Assembly: GCA_945828095.1 (NCBI GenBank)
Contig: CALZOZ010000003.1
Coordinates: forward strand, 1 to 58,977
Reading direction: 5' to 3'
Source: an uncultured Clostridia bacterium
GTDB lineage: Bacteria > Bacillota > Clostridia > Peptostreptococcales > Anaerovoracaceae
DNA length: 58,977 bases
How positions within the stretch are numbered: the stretch's first letter is position 1; each line of letters opens with the position of its first letter. The translations under genes and the position numbers were made by a program. The notes beneath the pieces are model-generated. The model was not told the origin of the DNA and did not search any database. It worked only from the letters and a program-made list of their open reading frames with translations. This document shows, in pieces, positions 33,927 through 43,307 of the stretch.

Positions 33927-35659
33927 TTACAGCTTTTTCACTTCTTCAAATCTCTTAACTTTGCCGGTGGTGGTCTTAATCATTGGCTCGTCCGTTATGA
34001 TAAGACGGAGCAGCTGCTTGTAGGCAGGCAGAGTATCGTTGATTTTATCTATATCGCCTCGGATGATTTCTTCGATTCGAGCAGCGTCTTCTGTTCCGTA
34101 GTTTTCTTTCATGTAGTCCGGCTTGTAGACGATTTTAGCACAGAGAGCCAGGTCGTTCTGGTCTCCGTCGTTGTGGCGAGGCTGGCCGAATATGAAGTTT
34201 TCTTCAACGTAAGGAAGATTGCTTATGAGAAGTTCTATTTCTTCGGGATATACATTCTTGCCGTTTTTGAGAACAATGACGTTTTTCTTACGGCCGCAGA
34301 TAAACACATAACCATCCTCATCGGTATATGCTAGGTCGCCGGTATGAAGCCACCCATCACCCAGTGCGGCTGCCGTATCCTCTGGGTTTTCGTAGTAGCC
34401 GGCCATGATGTTGGGACCGCGGGCGATAAGCTCTCCTACGCCATCAGCATCCGGGTCATCTATGGCCAGCTCTATGCCAGGAAGGGGTCTTCCGATTGAG
34501 CCGACTTTATGTTCTCTGAAGTTTTCCGCTGCAAGAACCGGCGAAGATTCGGTGAGACCGTAGCCTTGCGCTGTGGTAATGCCGAAGTCCATAAATCCCT
34601 GCAGCGCCTCAGGATCGATGGCTGAGGCCCCGCTGATCACAAAGCGTATTTCTCCTCCAAGCTGATCTAGAATTTCCTTAAAAATCTTTCTGCGTATGTC
34701 TATTCCAAACTTAAGCAGAAATCGGGAAAGCCTGATTCCTAAGGCGACCTTCTTCTCCATGCCGCGCTTCTTGACGGTGGCCATAATTTTCTTATAAATA
34801 GATTCTATGAGCAAAGGCACGCAGAAAAATACTGTGACCTTGTATTCTACTATGTTGTTCTGAAGGTACTTGAGACCGTCGCAGAAGGTGGTGACAGCCC
34901 CTGCAGCAAGCATGACAAACTGGCCTGTTGAGCCGAAGGTGTGGTGGTAAGAAAAGCCATGCTCACGTCGCCGTGGCGAATGTCCTCAACCTTCTGGATG
35001 GCATATATATTAGAGGTTATGTTTTGCTGTGAAAGCATAACCGCCTTGGACATGGATGTGGTGCCGGAGGTGAAAAGCAGAATGGTTACAGCTTCTGAAT
35101 CTATAGGAAGATTCAGATAGTCACTGTTGCCCTGTTCCATGATGGCACGACCCTCTTCTCTGAGTGAAGGAATGTCGGCGAATCCCTCCAGCGGTTCCAT
35201 GGAAATATATTCAGAAACCCTGGTGGTTCCGGATTCCATGAGCTTCTTTACATCATCGAGATGGGAAGGGTCAAAGATGAGCACATCTGCCCGGCTTCTT
35301 GCCAGAGATGACTCCAGTTCTTCGTAAGGCAGGCCTTTGTCCAGAGGTACGCAGATGCCTATGCCGCAGAGAACGGCGAAGTAGCTTTCCATCCACTCCA
35401 CTCTGTTTTTACCGATGATAGCTATGCGATTTCCCTGCCAGCCCCTTGCCAGCATTGCGGTGCCCAGGTGATTGACCCTTTGCCGGAAACCGTAATATGT
35501 AATGTGCTCGTAGATGGGATCTTTACCGCGGCCTTGTTTATGTTTTACGATTAAAGCATCATCATCAGGCCATTTGGCTGCGCCAAAGTCCAGCAGTTCT
35601 CTGGAATCCCTGTGAAATACGGGATTATATATCTGTTTGAGTTCTCTTATTTTCTTCAA
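33927..35659 (-). pseudogene. AMP-dependent acyl-CoA ligase, frameshifted
   Basis: A long-chain acyl-CoA synthetase-like (AMP-forming) gene broken into two frames. The 5' part (35659 to about 34952) holds the N-terminus and the P-loop TILLFTSGTTSMSKAVMLS. The 3' part (about 34951 to 33927) begins HHTFGSTGQFVMLAAGA and holds GYGLTESSP, GDLAYTDEDGYVFICGRKKNVIVLKNGKNVYPEE and the catalytic Lys region KTTTGKVKRFE. The break falls between GDVSMAFL and HHTF, where family members read FLPxHHTF; loss of about four bases would explain it. All catalytic motifs survive, so the break is recent, phase-variable or a sequencing error. The upstream promoter shares an operator with the divergent DUF1836 gene. 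Confidence 0.8.
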
Positions 35660-35736
35660 TTTTATGTTCTCCTTGTTGATTTTCTTATTCTTGCACGGAT
35701 AAGTTTTAATAAACTTTCTATCTAGTTATCAAAACC

Positions 35737-35797
35737 ATGATACAATATTATAACAACCTTGTCAACAGTTGACAACCCACTGATGTTGTGGTATTTT
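35737..35797. promoter_or_regulatory. Divergent promoters sharing one palindromic operator
   Basis: TTGTCAACAGTTGACAA (35759-35775) is a perfect inverted repeat. Its right arm supplies TTGACA for the plus promoter (35769-35774, 17 bases, TATTTT 35792-35797). Its left arm supplies TTGACA for the minus promoter (35765-35760, 17 bases, TATCAT 35742-35737). One bound protein would cover both -35 boxes. Confidence 0.75.
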
Positions 35798-35829
35798 TGT
35801 TGTATATATCTTCAAGGAGGAAATGAGCT

Positions 35830-36348
35830 ATGAAAACCAAAGGACTGGACGAATTCAGAGTACCCAGATGGGAGGAACTGCCTTCGGTCCCACAATACCT
35901 TGATCAGGTGCTGCTGCTTGTAGAAGAGTGGCTGGGACCATTCTTGAGCCATGACGGCAAGCAGGTAATAACCAGAACCATGGTGAATAACTATGTGAAG
36001 CTGCGTTTCCTTCCGCCTCCGGTGAACCGCAGATATGACAGGCTGGCCATCGCCTCTTTGTTTGTAATCGCTATTCTGAAACCGGTGTACACCATTGAGG
36101 AAATCGCATACCTGATAAAGCTGTCCCTTGGTCATTCAGAGCGGCGTGAGGCATATAACCAGTTCTGCGAATATGTGGAGGAGGCCGTGCTTTGTGCGTT
36201 CAACCGCACTGCAATGGAAAAAGAGAAGAATCCGGGAGATCCAAGACAAGTTCTTTGGAATGCATGTAATGCTTTTGCATGCCAGCTTTATGTGAGAAAA
36301 ATATATTTACAGGAGGCTCTTTCCGGAAACGAGGAAGGGGAAAAATAA
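35830..36348 (+). CDS. DUF1836 domain-containing protein
   Basis: A 172-residue protein of the DUF1836 family (YkrK-like). The hallmark is FRVPRWEELPSVPQYLDQVLLLVEEWLGPFL followed by ITRTMVNNYVKLRFLPPPVNRRYDRLAIASLFVIAILKPVYTIEEIAYLI. The last part looks like a MerR-type winged helix, so a DNA-binding role is plausible but unproven. AAGGAGG gives a strong start. It heads the ybaK-metF-metH operon and diverges from the acyl-CoA ligase across a shared palindrome, so it may be the regulator of both. Confidence 0.85.
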   Translation: MKTKGLDEFRVPRWEELPSVPQYLDQVLLLVEEWLGPFLSHDGKQVITRTMVNNYVKLRFLPPPVNRRYDRLAIASLFVIAILKPVYTIEEIAYLIKLSLGHSERREAYNQFCEYVEEAVLCAFNRTAMEKEKNPGDPRQVLWNACNAFACQLYVRKIYLQEALSGNEEGEK

Positions 36349-36350
36349 CT

Positions 36351-36875
36351 GTGGCAAAGGATAAGGGAAAAGGAAAGAACGCAGAAAAGACCAACGCAAT
36401 GCGCAGGCTCGATGCACTTAAAATACAATATAAGGAGCATACCTATACTGACACCGATGCCATAAGCGGAACAGAGGTTGCAGAGGTTCTCGGACAGGAC
36501 CCGGAGCGCTGCTTCAAGACTCTGGTGACTGTAGGAAAGACCGGTGAACACTACGTTTTCATGGTGCCTGTTTCGGCAGAGCTGGATCTTAAGAAGGCGG
36601 CCAGGGCAGTAGGTGAAAAATCAATCGAGATGATAAAATCCAAGGAGCTGCTTCCGCTTACAGGGTATATACACGGGGGATGCTCTCCTATAGGAATGAA
36701 GAAATTTTTTAAGACCACGGTGCACTGCACAGCGGCAGATTATGATACAATATTTTTCAGCGGAGGCCGCATAGGCTTTCAGATTGAGCTGGGTACAGGA
36801 GACCTGGCAAAGGTCATAGACTTTAAGCTCGAAGACATCATTAAGGAGGACCTTATCCAAAATGAAAATTTCTGA
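36351..36875 (+). CDS. ybaK: Cys-tRNA(Pro)/Cys-tRNA(Cys) deacylase
   Basis: A 174-residue YbaK-type editing protein that clears mischarged Cys-tRNA(Pro). AISGTEVAEVLGQDPERCFKTLV, then YIHGGCSPIGMKK and RIGFQIELGTGDLAKV, mark the family; the catalytic Lys is in CFKTL. The GTG at 36351 has GAGGAAGGGG ten bases upstream and lies two bases past the DUF1836 stop. A longer reading from 36279 would overlap DUF1836 with no gain. It overlaps metF by 14 bases, placing an editing enzyme for cysteine in a methionine operon. Confidence 0.9.
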   Translation: MAKDKGKGKNAEKTNAMRRLDALKIQYKEHTYTDTDAISGTEVAEVLGQDPERCFKTLVTVGKTGEHYVFMVPVSAELDLKKAARAVGEKSIEMIKSKELLPLTGYIHGGCSPIGMKKFFKTTVHCTAADYDTIFFSGGRIGFQIELGTGDLAKVIDFKLEDIIKEDLIQNENF

Positions 36876-37731
36876 AATATTAAAAAACAAGGAAGTCACA
36901 GTATCCTATGAAGTCTTTCCTCCTAAAAAAGACATGCCTTTTGAGCCTATACTGGCTGCGGTGGACAGGCTTTGCGAGTCTGATCCTGACTTTATGAGCG
37001 TAACCTATGGAGCAGGCGGCGGAACAGGTCATAATACTATTAAAATTGCGGATCATGTGCAAAACCACAGGGGAGTAACTTCCCTTGCCCACCTGACATG
37101 TATTTCGTCTACGCGGGATCAGGTGGACAGAGCCATAGGAGAAATGAAAGCATGCGGGATAGAAAATATTCTGGCTCTTAGAGGAGATATTCCTGCAGAC
37201 TTCGATGGCTCCAAGACCCGTGACTACAGATTTGCTTCAGATCTGGTTAAGGAGATAAAGGTCAAAGGTGATTTTTGCGTGGGGGCTGCATGCTATCCGG
37301 AAGGACATGTGGAGTGTGAGCACAAGGATGATGATATTGCTTTCCTGAAGGAAAAAGTAGACAATGGAGTGGATTTTCTCACTACTCAGATGTTTTTTGA
37401 TAACAATGTACTATATAATTTCCTGTATCGAATCAGGGAAAGGGGCATTACAGTACCGGTAATCGCCGGAATTATGCCGGTGACCAGCGGCAAGCAGATA
37501 GAGAGAATCTGCCAGCTTTCGGGTACATACCTTCCGGCCAGATTTAAAGCAATTGTAGACAAATTCGGTGATAAGCCGGAGGCCATGAAGCAGGCGGGTA
37601 TCGCCTATGCCACGGATCAGATTATTGACCTCATTGCCAACGGCGTCCACGGAATCCATATATATACCATGAACAAACCGGATGTGGCAGAAAGCATAAG
37701 AAACAACCTTTCATATATCATAGGCAAGTAA
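36862..37731 (+). CDS. metF: Methylenetetrahydrofolate reductase
   Basis: A 289-residue FAD-dependent reductase that makes 5-methyl-THF, the methyl donor for MetH. Family motifs are VSYEVFPPKK, FMSVTYGAGGGT, ALRGDIP and DFLTTQMFFDN, ending in the GVHGIHIYTMN strand. Its start overlaps ybaK by 14 bases. It is followed by the separate MetH activation gene and metH, so the operon runs the whole methyl branch from folate to methionine. Confidence 0.95.
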   Translation: MKISEILKNKEVTVSYEVFPPKKDMPFEPILAAVDRLCESDPDFMSVTYGAGGGTGHNTIKIADHVQNHRGVTSLAHLTCISSTRDQVDRAIGEMKACGIENILALRGDIPADFDGSKTRDYRFASDLVKEIKVKGDFCVGAACYPEGHVECEHKDDDIAFLKEKVDNGVDFLTTQMFFDNNVLYNFLYRIRERGITVPVIAGIMPVTSGKQIERICQLSGTYLPARFKAIVDKFGDKPEAMKQAGIAYATDQIIDLIANGVHGIHIYTMNKPDVAESIRNNLSYIIGK

Positions 37732-37753
37732 ACGGCGGGGAGCCTTTCAAAAC

Positions 37754-38416
37754 ATGAGAACAGATGTAATCAGAAGTGAGACTCTCAGATATCTGGGATG
37801 CGGCTCTGAAATTCCTGATGAGAAGACCTTGGAAATGGTCGACAAGGCTATAGCACTTTTACAAGAAAAAGTCAGGCCGAAAAGTGTATATAAAATAATT
37901 GAAATAGTTCCCGGTGCAGAAGGCATAAAACTGCCGGGGGTTTACCGTAATGGAGAAACTGTAAAGTTTATCTCGGAAAGCCTGGGGCGAGTAATGTCCG
38001 GATGCACCAGAATGATTGTCTTTGGGGCAACACTGGGTGCGGAAGCCGACATGCTCATCAAACGTGCGGCTGCAGGCAATATAGCTATGGGCGCAGTTAT
38101 GCAGGCGGCAGCAGCGGCATATATTGAAGAATACTGCGATACCATTCAGGGAGAACTGAGTGAAAAGTTCCGGGCGGAGGGAGAACCTCTGGGAGACAGA
38201 TTCTCACCGGGATATGGAGATTTTGCTCTGGAGTATCAGCATGTGCTTTTCGGCATACTGGACTGCCAGCGCAGAATAGGGCTCACCCTGTCGGATAACT
38301 GCATTATGATACCATCAAAGTCTGTAACTGCCGTAATACCAATAGGCGGAAGCTGCGGCAGGCAGCTTGGATGCAGCTGCTGTGAAAAAACAGACTGCCT
38401 GTACAGAAGGAAATGA
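37754..38416 (+). CDS. Methionine synthase activation domain protein
   Basis: A 220-residue protein equal to the C-terminal reactivation domain of MetH. In standard MetH this domain binds S-adenosylmethionine and reductively remethylates the cobalamin. The SAM-binding RFSPGYGDFALEYQ and the final GGSCGRQLGCSCCEKTDCLYR, with several cysteines, are visible. It is encoded separately just before metH, which lacks this domain; together they rebuild a full B12-dependent enzyme. Confidence 0.9.
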   Translation: MRTDVIRSETLRYLGCGSEIPDEKTLEMVDKAIALLQEKVRPKSVYKIIEIVPGAEGIKLPGVYRNGETVKFISESLGRVMSGCTRMIVFGATLGAEADMLIKRAAAGNIAMGAVMQAAAAAYIEEYCDTIQGELSEKFRAEGEPLGDRFSPGYGDFALEYQHVLFGILDCQRRIGLTLSDNCIMIPSKSVTAVIPIGGSCGRQLGCSCCEKTDCLYRRK

Positions 38417-38440
38417 AGACCCATAAAAGGAGAAGATAAA

Positions 38441-40852
38441 TTGAGTATTTTAAACGAGCTTGGAAAGAAAATGCTGTTTTTTGACGGCGGACTGGGCACC
38501 ATGCTTCAGGCAAAGGGAAGCCTCCCCGGCGAAATGACAGAACTCTGGAATATAACAAGACCTGAGGATGTTTGCGATGTGCACTGTCAATATCTTATGG
38601 CAGGAGCTGATGTGATAACAGCAAATACCTTTGGAGCCTCGGAGGTTAAGCTTTCGGGAAGCGGATACACATCCGATGAAGTAATAAGCGCAGGAATAGG
38701 ACTGGTCAAAGAGGCTATAAATCGTGTATGCGGAGAGGGAAGCCAAAGGAAGGCATATGCCGCTATGGACATTTCGTCCACAGGAAAACTCCTGAAGCCC
38801 CTTGGAACCATGGAATTCGATGAAGCCTACAATATCTTTAAAGACATGGCTCTTTCCGGAGAAAAGGCCGGAGCGGATTTAGCAATTATAGAGACCATGT
38901 CCGATACTTATGAGCTTAAGGCTGCGGTACTGGCTGTAAAGGAGAACACCTCTCTGCCCCTTTTTGTCACCGTGACCTTTGATGAAAAGGGAAAGCTTCT
39001 TACAGGAGCTGATGTAGGCGCGGTTGTAACACTCCTGGAGGGTCTGGGAGCAGATGTCATAGGTATCAACTGCGGCCTGGGACCTGTCCAGATGCGCCCT
39101 CTGGTTCAGCAGATGCTTGAGATGACCAATCTCCCTGTGCTGGTAAATCCTAATGCGGGACTCCCTAGGCAGGAGGATGGCAAGACTTTTTATGACATAA
39201 CACCAGAGCAGTTTGCAGAACAGATGGAGCTTATGGCCGGTGACGGAATCTGGCTAATGGGCGGCTGCTGCGGCACTACGCCGGAGTATATCAGACTCAT
39301 AAAGGAACGCTGCGGAGATATTATACCTAAGCCGATGGAAAAAAAGCATTTCACCAGAATATCATCCTACAGCCACAGCATTGACTTCGACGACGGGCAT
39401 GTGGTTATCGGTGAGAGAATTAATCCGACAGGTAAATCACGTTTCAAGCAGGCTCTAAGGGATGGCGATATAGACTATATCCTTTCTGAGGGCTTTGCCC
39501 AGGAGGAAGCGGGAGCCCATGCTCTTGATGTAAATGTGGGCCTTCCTGAAATAAACGAAGAGGAAACCATCTTGAAGGTCATGAGAGAGCTGCAGAGTGT
39601 TATCGACCTGCCCCTTCAGATTGACAGTGCCAATACGGCGGCCATGGAAAAAGCCTTGAGGTACTATAACGGCAAGGCGATGGTGAACTCAGTCAACGGT
39701 AAAAAAGAATCCATGGAAGCAATTTTTCCTATGGTAAAAAAATATGGCGGCGTGGTCGTAGGTCTTACCCTTGATGAGGATGGAATTCCGGAAACTGCCC
39801 AGGGGAGACTTCAGGTTGCCCGTAAGATAGTGGAGACTGCAGAAAGTTACGGAATTTCCCGTGATGACATTGTAATTGATGTGCTTTGTATGGCAGTCAG
39901 CGCTGACAGCAGTTCAGCCATGGTAACACTTGAGGCTCTTGAACTTGTAAAGCGTGAGCTGGGTGTTAAAACAAGCCTAGGAGTTTCAAATATTTCATTC
40001 GGACTGCCGGAGCGGGAGAATGTAAACTCGACCTTTTATACCATGGCGCTGCAGAGGGGTCTTGACTGTGCTATCATAAATCCTAAGTCAAAGGCCATGA
40101 TGACATCCTATTACTCTTTCAGGGCACTGGCCGGAAAAGATGAAAACTGTGGAGAATATATAGAAAAATTTGCAGCTGCAAAGGATGACCATGCTACAGC
40201 CGTTCAGCCAAAGACTGTTTCGGATCAGGAGGGGCTATCCCTTGAGACAGCTGTAGAACGTGGCATGAAGGATGCGGCAGGCTCCGCATGCAGAAAAATG
40301 ATTAAAACCACAGAGCCGATGGCCATAATCAACGAAACCCTGATACCCGTTCTGGATAAGGTGGGTAAAGGATTTGAACAGGGAAAGGTCTTCCTGCCTC
40401 AGCTGCTTATGAGTGCTGAAGCTGCAAAGGCTGCTTTTGCCGTGATAAAGGATGAACTGGCCCAAAGCGGCTCGGGAACGGGTGAAAAAGGCAGGATTGT
40501 CATTGCTACAGTAAAGGGAGATGTTCACGATATAGGCAAGAATATTGTTAAAGTGCTGCTGGAAAACTACGGCTATAAGGTAATCGATCTGGGAAAGGAT
40601 GTGACTCCTGAGGCTATAGTTGAAGCTGTACAGAAGGAAAGGGCTGACCTTGTAGGTCTCAGTGCCCTCATGACAACCACTGTGGGAGCTATGGAGGAGA
40701 CCATAGATAAACTTCGCAGCGCAGGACTGAAGTGTCCTGTAATGGTTGGGGGAGCCGTTATGACGGAAAGATATGCCCAAATGATAAAGGCCGACAGATA
40801 TGTGCGTGATGCCATGGCATCTGTACACTTTGCTCAGGAAGTGCTGAAATGA
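38441..40852 (+). CDS. metH: B12-dependent methionine synthase without activation domain
   Basis: An 803-residue cobalamin-dependent homocysteine methyltransferase. Domain order: homocysteine/zinc domain (about 1-290, GINCGLGP and the zinc cysteines in GGCCGTTPEYIR), methyl-THF domain (about 310-580, GERINPTGKSRFKQ), cobalamin cap (about 600-690) and B12 domain (about 690-803, DVHDIGKNIV with the cobalt-ligand His). The activation domain is absent and supplied by the preceding gene. The start is TTG at 38441 with AAAGGAGAAG upstream. The next gene overlaps its stop by four bases. Confidence 0.95.
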   Translation: MSILNELGKKMLFFDGGLGTMLQAKGSLPGEMTELWNITRPEDVCDVHCQYLMAGADVITANTFGASEVKLSGSGYTSDEVISAGIGLVKEAINRVCGEGSQRKAYAAMDISSTGKLLKPLGTMEFDEAYNIFKDMALSGEKAGADLAIIETMSDTYELKAAVLAVKENTSLPLFVTVTFDEKGKLLTGADVGAVVTLLEGLGADVIGINCGLGPVQMRPLVQQMLEMTNLPVLVNPNAGLPRQEDGKTFYDITPEQFAEQMELMAGDGIWLMGGCCGTTPEYIRLIKERCGDIIPKPMEKKHFTRISSYSHSIDFDDGHVVIGERINPTGKSRFKQALRDGDIDYILSEGFAQEEAGAHALDVNVGLPEINEEETILKVMRELQSVIDLPLQIDSANTAAMEKALRYYNGKAMVNSVNGKKESMEAIFPMVKKYGGVVVGLTLDEDGIPETAQGRLQVARKIVETAESYGISRDDIVIDVLCMAVSADSSSAMVTLEALELVKRELGVKTSLGVSNISFGLPERENVNSTFYTMALQRGLDCAIINPKSKAMMTSYYSFRALAGKDENCGEYIEKFAAAKDDHATAVQPKTVSDQEGLSLETAVERGMKDAAGSACRKMIKTTEPMAIINETLIPVLDKVGKGFEQGKVFLPQLLMSAEAAKAAFAVIKDELAQSGSGTGEKGRIVIATVKGDVHDIGKNIVKVLLENYGYKVIDLGKDVTPEAIVEAVQKERADLVGLSALMTTTVGAMEETIDKLRSAGLKCPVMVGGAVMTERYAQMIKADRYVRDAMASVHFAQEVLK

Positions 40853-41559
40853 AAAAAATAGACATGTTTAAGGAATATGTGGGAAAACTGGTTTTTCGAT
40901 GCATTGTTCTGGCAGTGGTACTGGGCGTGTACGTTTTCAGGCCTGATTACATGGAAAAACCCTGGATATATGCTGTATGGGCAATTTTTATGGTCAGCAT
41001 GATATCTCAGCTTTTCCCGGAAAACAAAAGAATAACCATGGGCAGCAGAAAAGGCTTTGAAACTCACTTCCACGAAGCGGAAGACTATGACCGCTTAAAA
41101 ATGTACGAGTATGTGCAGGCAAATAATCTGGCCGCTGTGCGGGTGCTTCTGGTATGGATGAGTTTTAATGCGGTTTTCGGGATATTGTATGTTGCAGATA
41201 TCATAGGTCCACGTGAGCTTCTGCTGCTTTCCACCTTTTACTATGTGTGTGACCTGATCTGCGTGGTTATCTGGTGCCCTTTCCAGTCATTTATTATAAA
41301 AAACAAATGCTGCGTCAACTGCCGCATTTTTAACTGGGGATACTTTATGATGTTTACGCCCATGCTGTTCATAAGAAACTTCTTTACATGGAGCCTTTTC
41401 TTTACCAGCCTGGTGCTGCTCATAAGGTGGGAGATAACCATAATAAAGCACCCGGAAAGATTCTGGGAGGGGTCAAACACCATTTTAAGATGTGCCAATT
41501 GCCAGGATAAAATTTGCCGTCTGAAAGGCCCTAAATTCCTTGATAGGAACGAAAAATAG
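40849..41559 (+). CDS. Membrane protein with cysteine clusters, unknown function
   Basis: A 236-residue protein not assigned to a family. It has about five hydrophobic segments (starting VFRCIVLAVVLGVYVF). Cys pairs occur at the membrane edge (KNKCCVNCRIFNWGYF) and near the C-terminus (RCANCQDKICRL). Such C-x-x-C pairs could bind zinc or an iron-sulfur group, or form disulfides. Its ATG overlaps the metH stop by four bases, so it is co-translated with methionine synthase, which suggests but does not prove a link to B12 or methionine. Confidence 0.75.
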   Translation: MKKIDMFKEYVGKLVFRCIVLAVVLGVYVFRPDYMEKPWIYAVWAIFMVSMISQLFPENKRITMGSRKGFETHFHEAEDYDRLKMYEYVQANNLAAVRVLLVWMSFNAVFGILYVADIIGPRELLLLSTFYYVCDLICVVIWCPFQSFIIKNKCCVNCRIFNWGYFMMFTPMLFIRNFFTWSLFFTSLVLLIRWEITIIKHPERFWEGSNTILRCANCQDKICRLKGPKFLDRNEK

Positions 41560-41610
41560 TGTTACAATAACTTTTAAGATTGTTTAATTGTATATTCGGA
41601 GGAAAATGTA

Positions 41611-43239
41611 ATGGCAGAGACCAATTTCATTCACAGCATTATTGAAAAAGATCTGGAAAATCGAAAATATGGAGATAAGGTTTACACCCGTTTCCCGCCG
41701 GAGCCAAACGGATATCTGCATATCGGACATGCCAAGTCCATATGCCTGAACTTTTCCACAGCGGCAAAATACGGCGGCAAGTGTAACTTAAGATATGACG
41801 ACACCAACCCGGTGAAGGAGGACGTGGAGTATGTAAGCTCCATCGAAGAGGACGTAAAATGGCTTGGCTTCCAGTGGGAAAAGAGACTCTGGGCCTCAGA
41901 CTACTTTGACAAGATGTACGAGGCAGCTGTTGAGCTGATTAAAAAAGGCAAGGCCTATGTGTGCGACCTCACACCGGAAGAAATCAAAGAATACAGAGGA
42001 ACACTCAAGGAGCCTGGAAAGGAAAGCCCTTACAGAAACAGAACTGTTGAGGAAAATCTGGCTTTGTTTGAAGAAATGAAGGCAGGCAAGTATGCTGACG
42101 GTGAGAAGGTTCTCCGTGCCAAGATAGATATGGCATCGCCTAATATCAATATGAGAGACCCTATCATCTATCGTATTGCTCATGCTTCTCACCACAATAC
42201 CGGTGACAAGTGGTGCATCTATCCGATGTATGACTTTGCCCACCCTATCGAGGATGCTATTGAAGGCATCACTCACTCCATCTGCACACTGGAATTCGAG
42301 GATCACAGACCTCTTTATGACTGGGTGCTCAGAGAAGTGGGCTGGTGGCCACAGCCTCCGCAGCAGATAGAGTTTGCAAGACTTAACCTGACCAACACGG
42401 TAATGTCAAAGAGATACCTTAAAGCTCTCGTTGATGACGGAGTGGTTGACGGCTGGGATGACCCTAGAATGCCGACCATCGCAGGAATCCGCCGCAGGGG
42501 ATATACTCCTGAAGCAGTAAGAGATTTCTGTGAAAAGATCGGTGTTTCCAAGGCTAACAGTACTGTTGACATCTCTCTGCTTGAGCACTGCGTAAGAGAT
42601 GACCTTAAGGAAAAGGTTGAAACAAGAAATGTAGTCTTCGATCCGATTAAGGTTGTAATTACCAACTATCCGGAAGGACAGAGCGAGCTTTGCGAAGTGG
42701 AAAACAATCCTCAGGTTCCTGAGATGGGAACTCGTCAGATTCCATTCTCAAGAGAGCTCTGGGTTGACGGTGCAGACTTTATGGAAGTGCCTGTAAAGAA
42801 ATATTTCAGACTGTTCCCTGGCAACGAGGTAAGATTCAAGGGTGCTTACTTCATCACATGCAACGAGGTTGTGAAGAATGAGGACGGTTCCATCAAGGAG
42901 CTTCTCTGCACCTATGACCCTGAAACCAGATCCGGCTCAGGATTTGAGGGCCGCAAGGTAAAGGGAACTATTCATTTCGTAGATGCAGCTACTGCTGTAC
43001 CTGTTAAGATTCGTCAGTTCGACTACCTTATGCTGGAAGATGAAAATGGCGAGAAGACAATGAATCCTGAGACGATGAGAGAAATAACCTGTTATGCTGA
43101 GCCTTCAATAACTGAGGCAAAGGCCGGAGAACGCTTCCAGTTCTTCAGACACGGCTACTTTATCGCAGAGCCGAAGCTGTTCAGCGAGGACAACCTGCTG
43201 TTCAACGAAATCGTAGGGCTTAAGAGCTCTTGGAAATAA
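41611..43239 (+). CDS. glnS: Glutamine--tRNA ligase
   Basis: A 542-residue class I synthetase charging tRNA(Gln). The HIGH motif appears as [17 protein letters not shown] and the second ATP motif as [16 protein letters not shown]-type glutamine-specific residues fit GlnRS rather than GltX. Length is normal. A CGGAGGAAAA site precedes the ATG. Direct charging of Gln means the genome need not rely only on the GatCAB route for this tRNA. A terminator follows. Confidence 0.95.
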   Translation: MAETNFIHSIIEKDLENRKYGDKVYTRFPPEPNGYLHIGHAKSICLNFSTAAKYGGKCNLRYDDTNPVKEDVEYVSSIEEDVKWLGFQWEKRLWASDYFDKMYEAAVELIKKGKAYVCDLTPEEIKEYRGTLKEPGKESPYRNRTVEENLALFEEMKAGKYADGEKVLRAKIDMASPNINMRDPIIYRIAHASHHNTGDKWCIYPMYDFAHPIEDAIEGITHSICTLEFEDHRPLYDWVLREVGWWPQPPQQIEFARLNLTNTVMSKRYLKALVDDGVVDGWDDPRMPTIAGIRRRGYTPEAVRDFCEKIGVSKANSTVDISLLEHCVRDDLKEKVETRNVVFDPIKVVITNYPEGQSELCEVENNPQVPEMGTRQIPFSRELWVDGADFMEVPVKKYFRLFPGNEVRFKGAYFITCNEVVKNEDGSIKELLCTYDPETRSGSGFEGRKVKGTIHFVDAATAVPVKIRQFDYLMLEDENGEKTMNPETMREITCYAEPSITEAKAGERFQFFRHGYFIAEPKLFSEDNLLFNEIVGLKSSWK

Positions 43240-43270
43240 AATAGGTGCTGCAGGAAATAATGTAACAAAA

Positions 43271-43303
43271 AATCCGGTTTGTAATAACAGCCGGATTCTT
43301 TTT
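43271..43303 (+). terminator. glnS terminator
   Basis: AATCCGG (43271-43277) pairs with CCGGATT (43291-43297), followed by CTTTTT. Confidence 0.85.
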
Positions 43304-43307
43304 ATGC

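Noticed and set aside
35783..35823. Another ATGTTGT unit near 35.8 kb
   Set aside because: ATGTTGT is present at 35783, but no inverse ACAAC follows 41 bases later.
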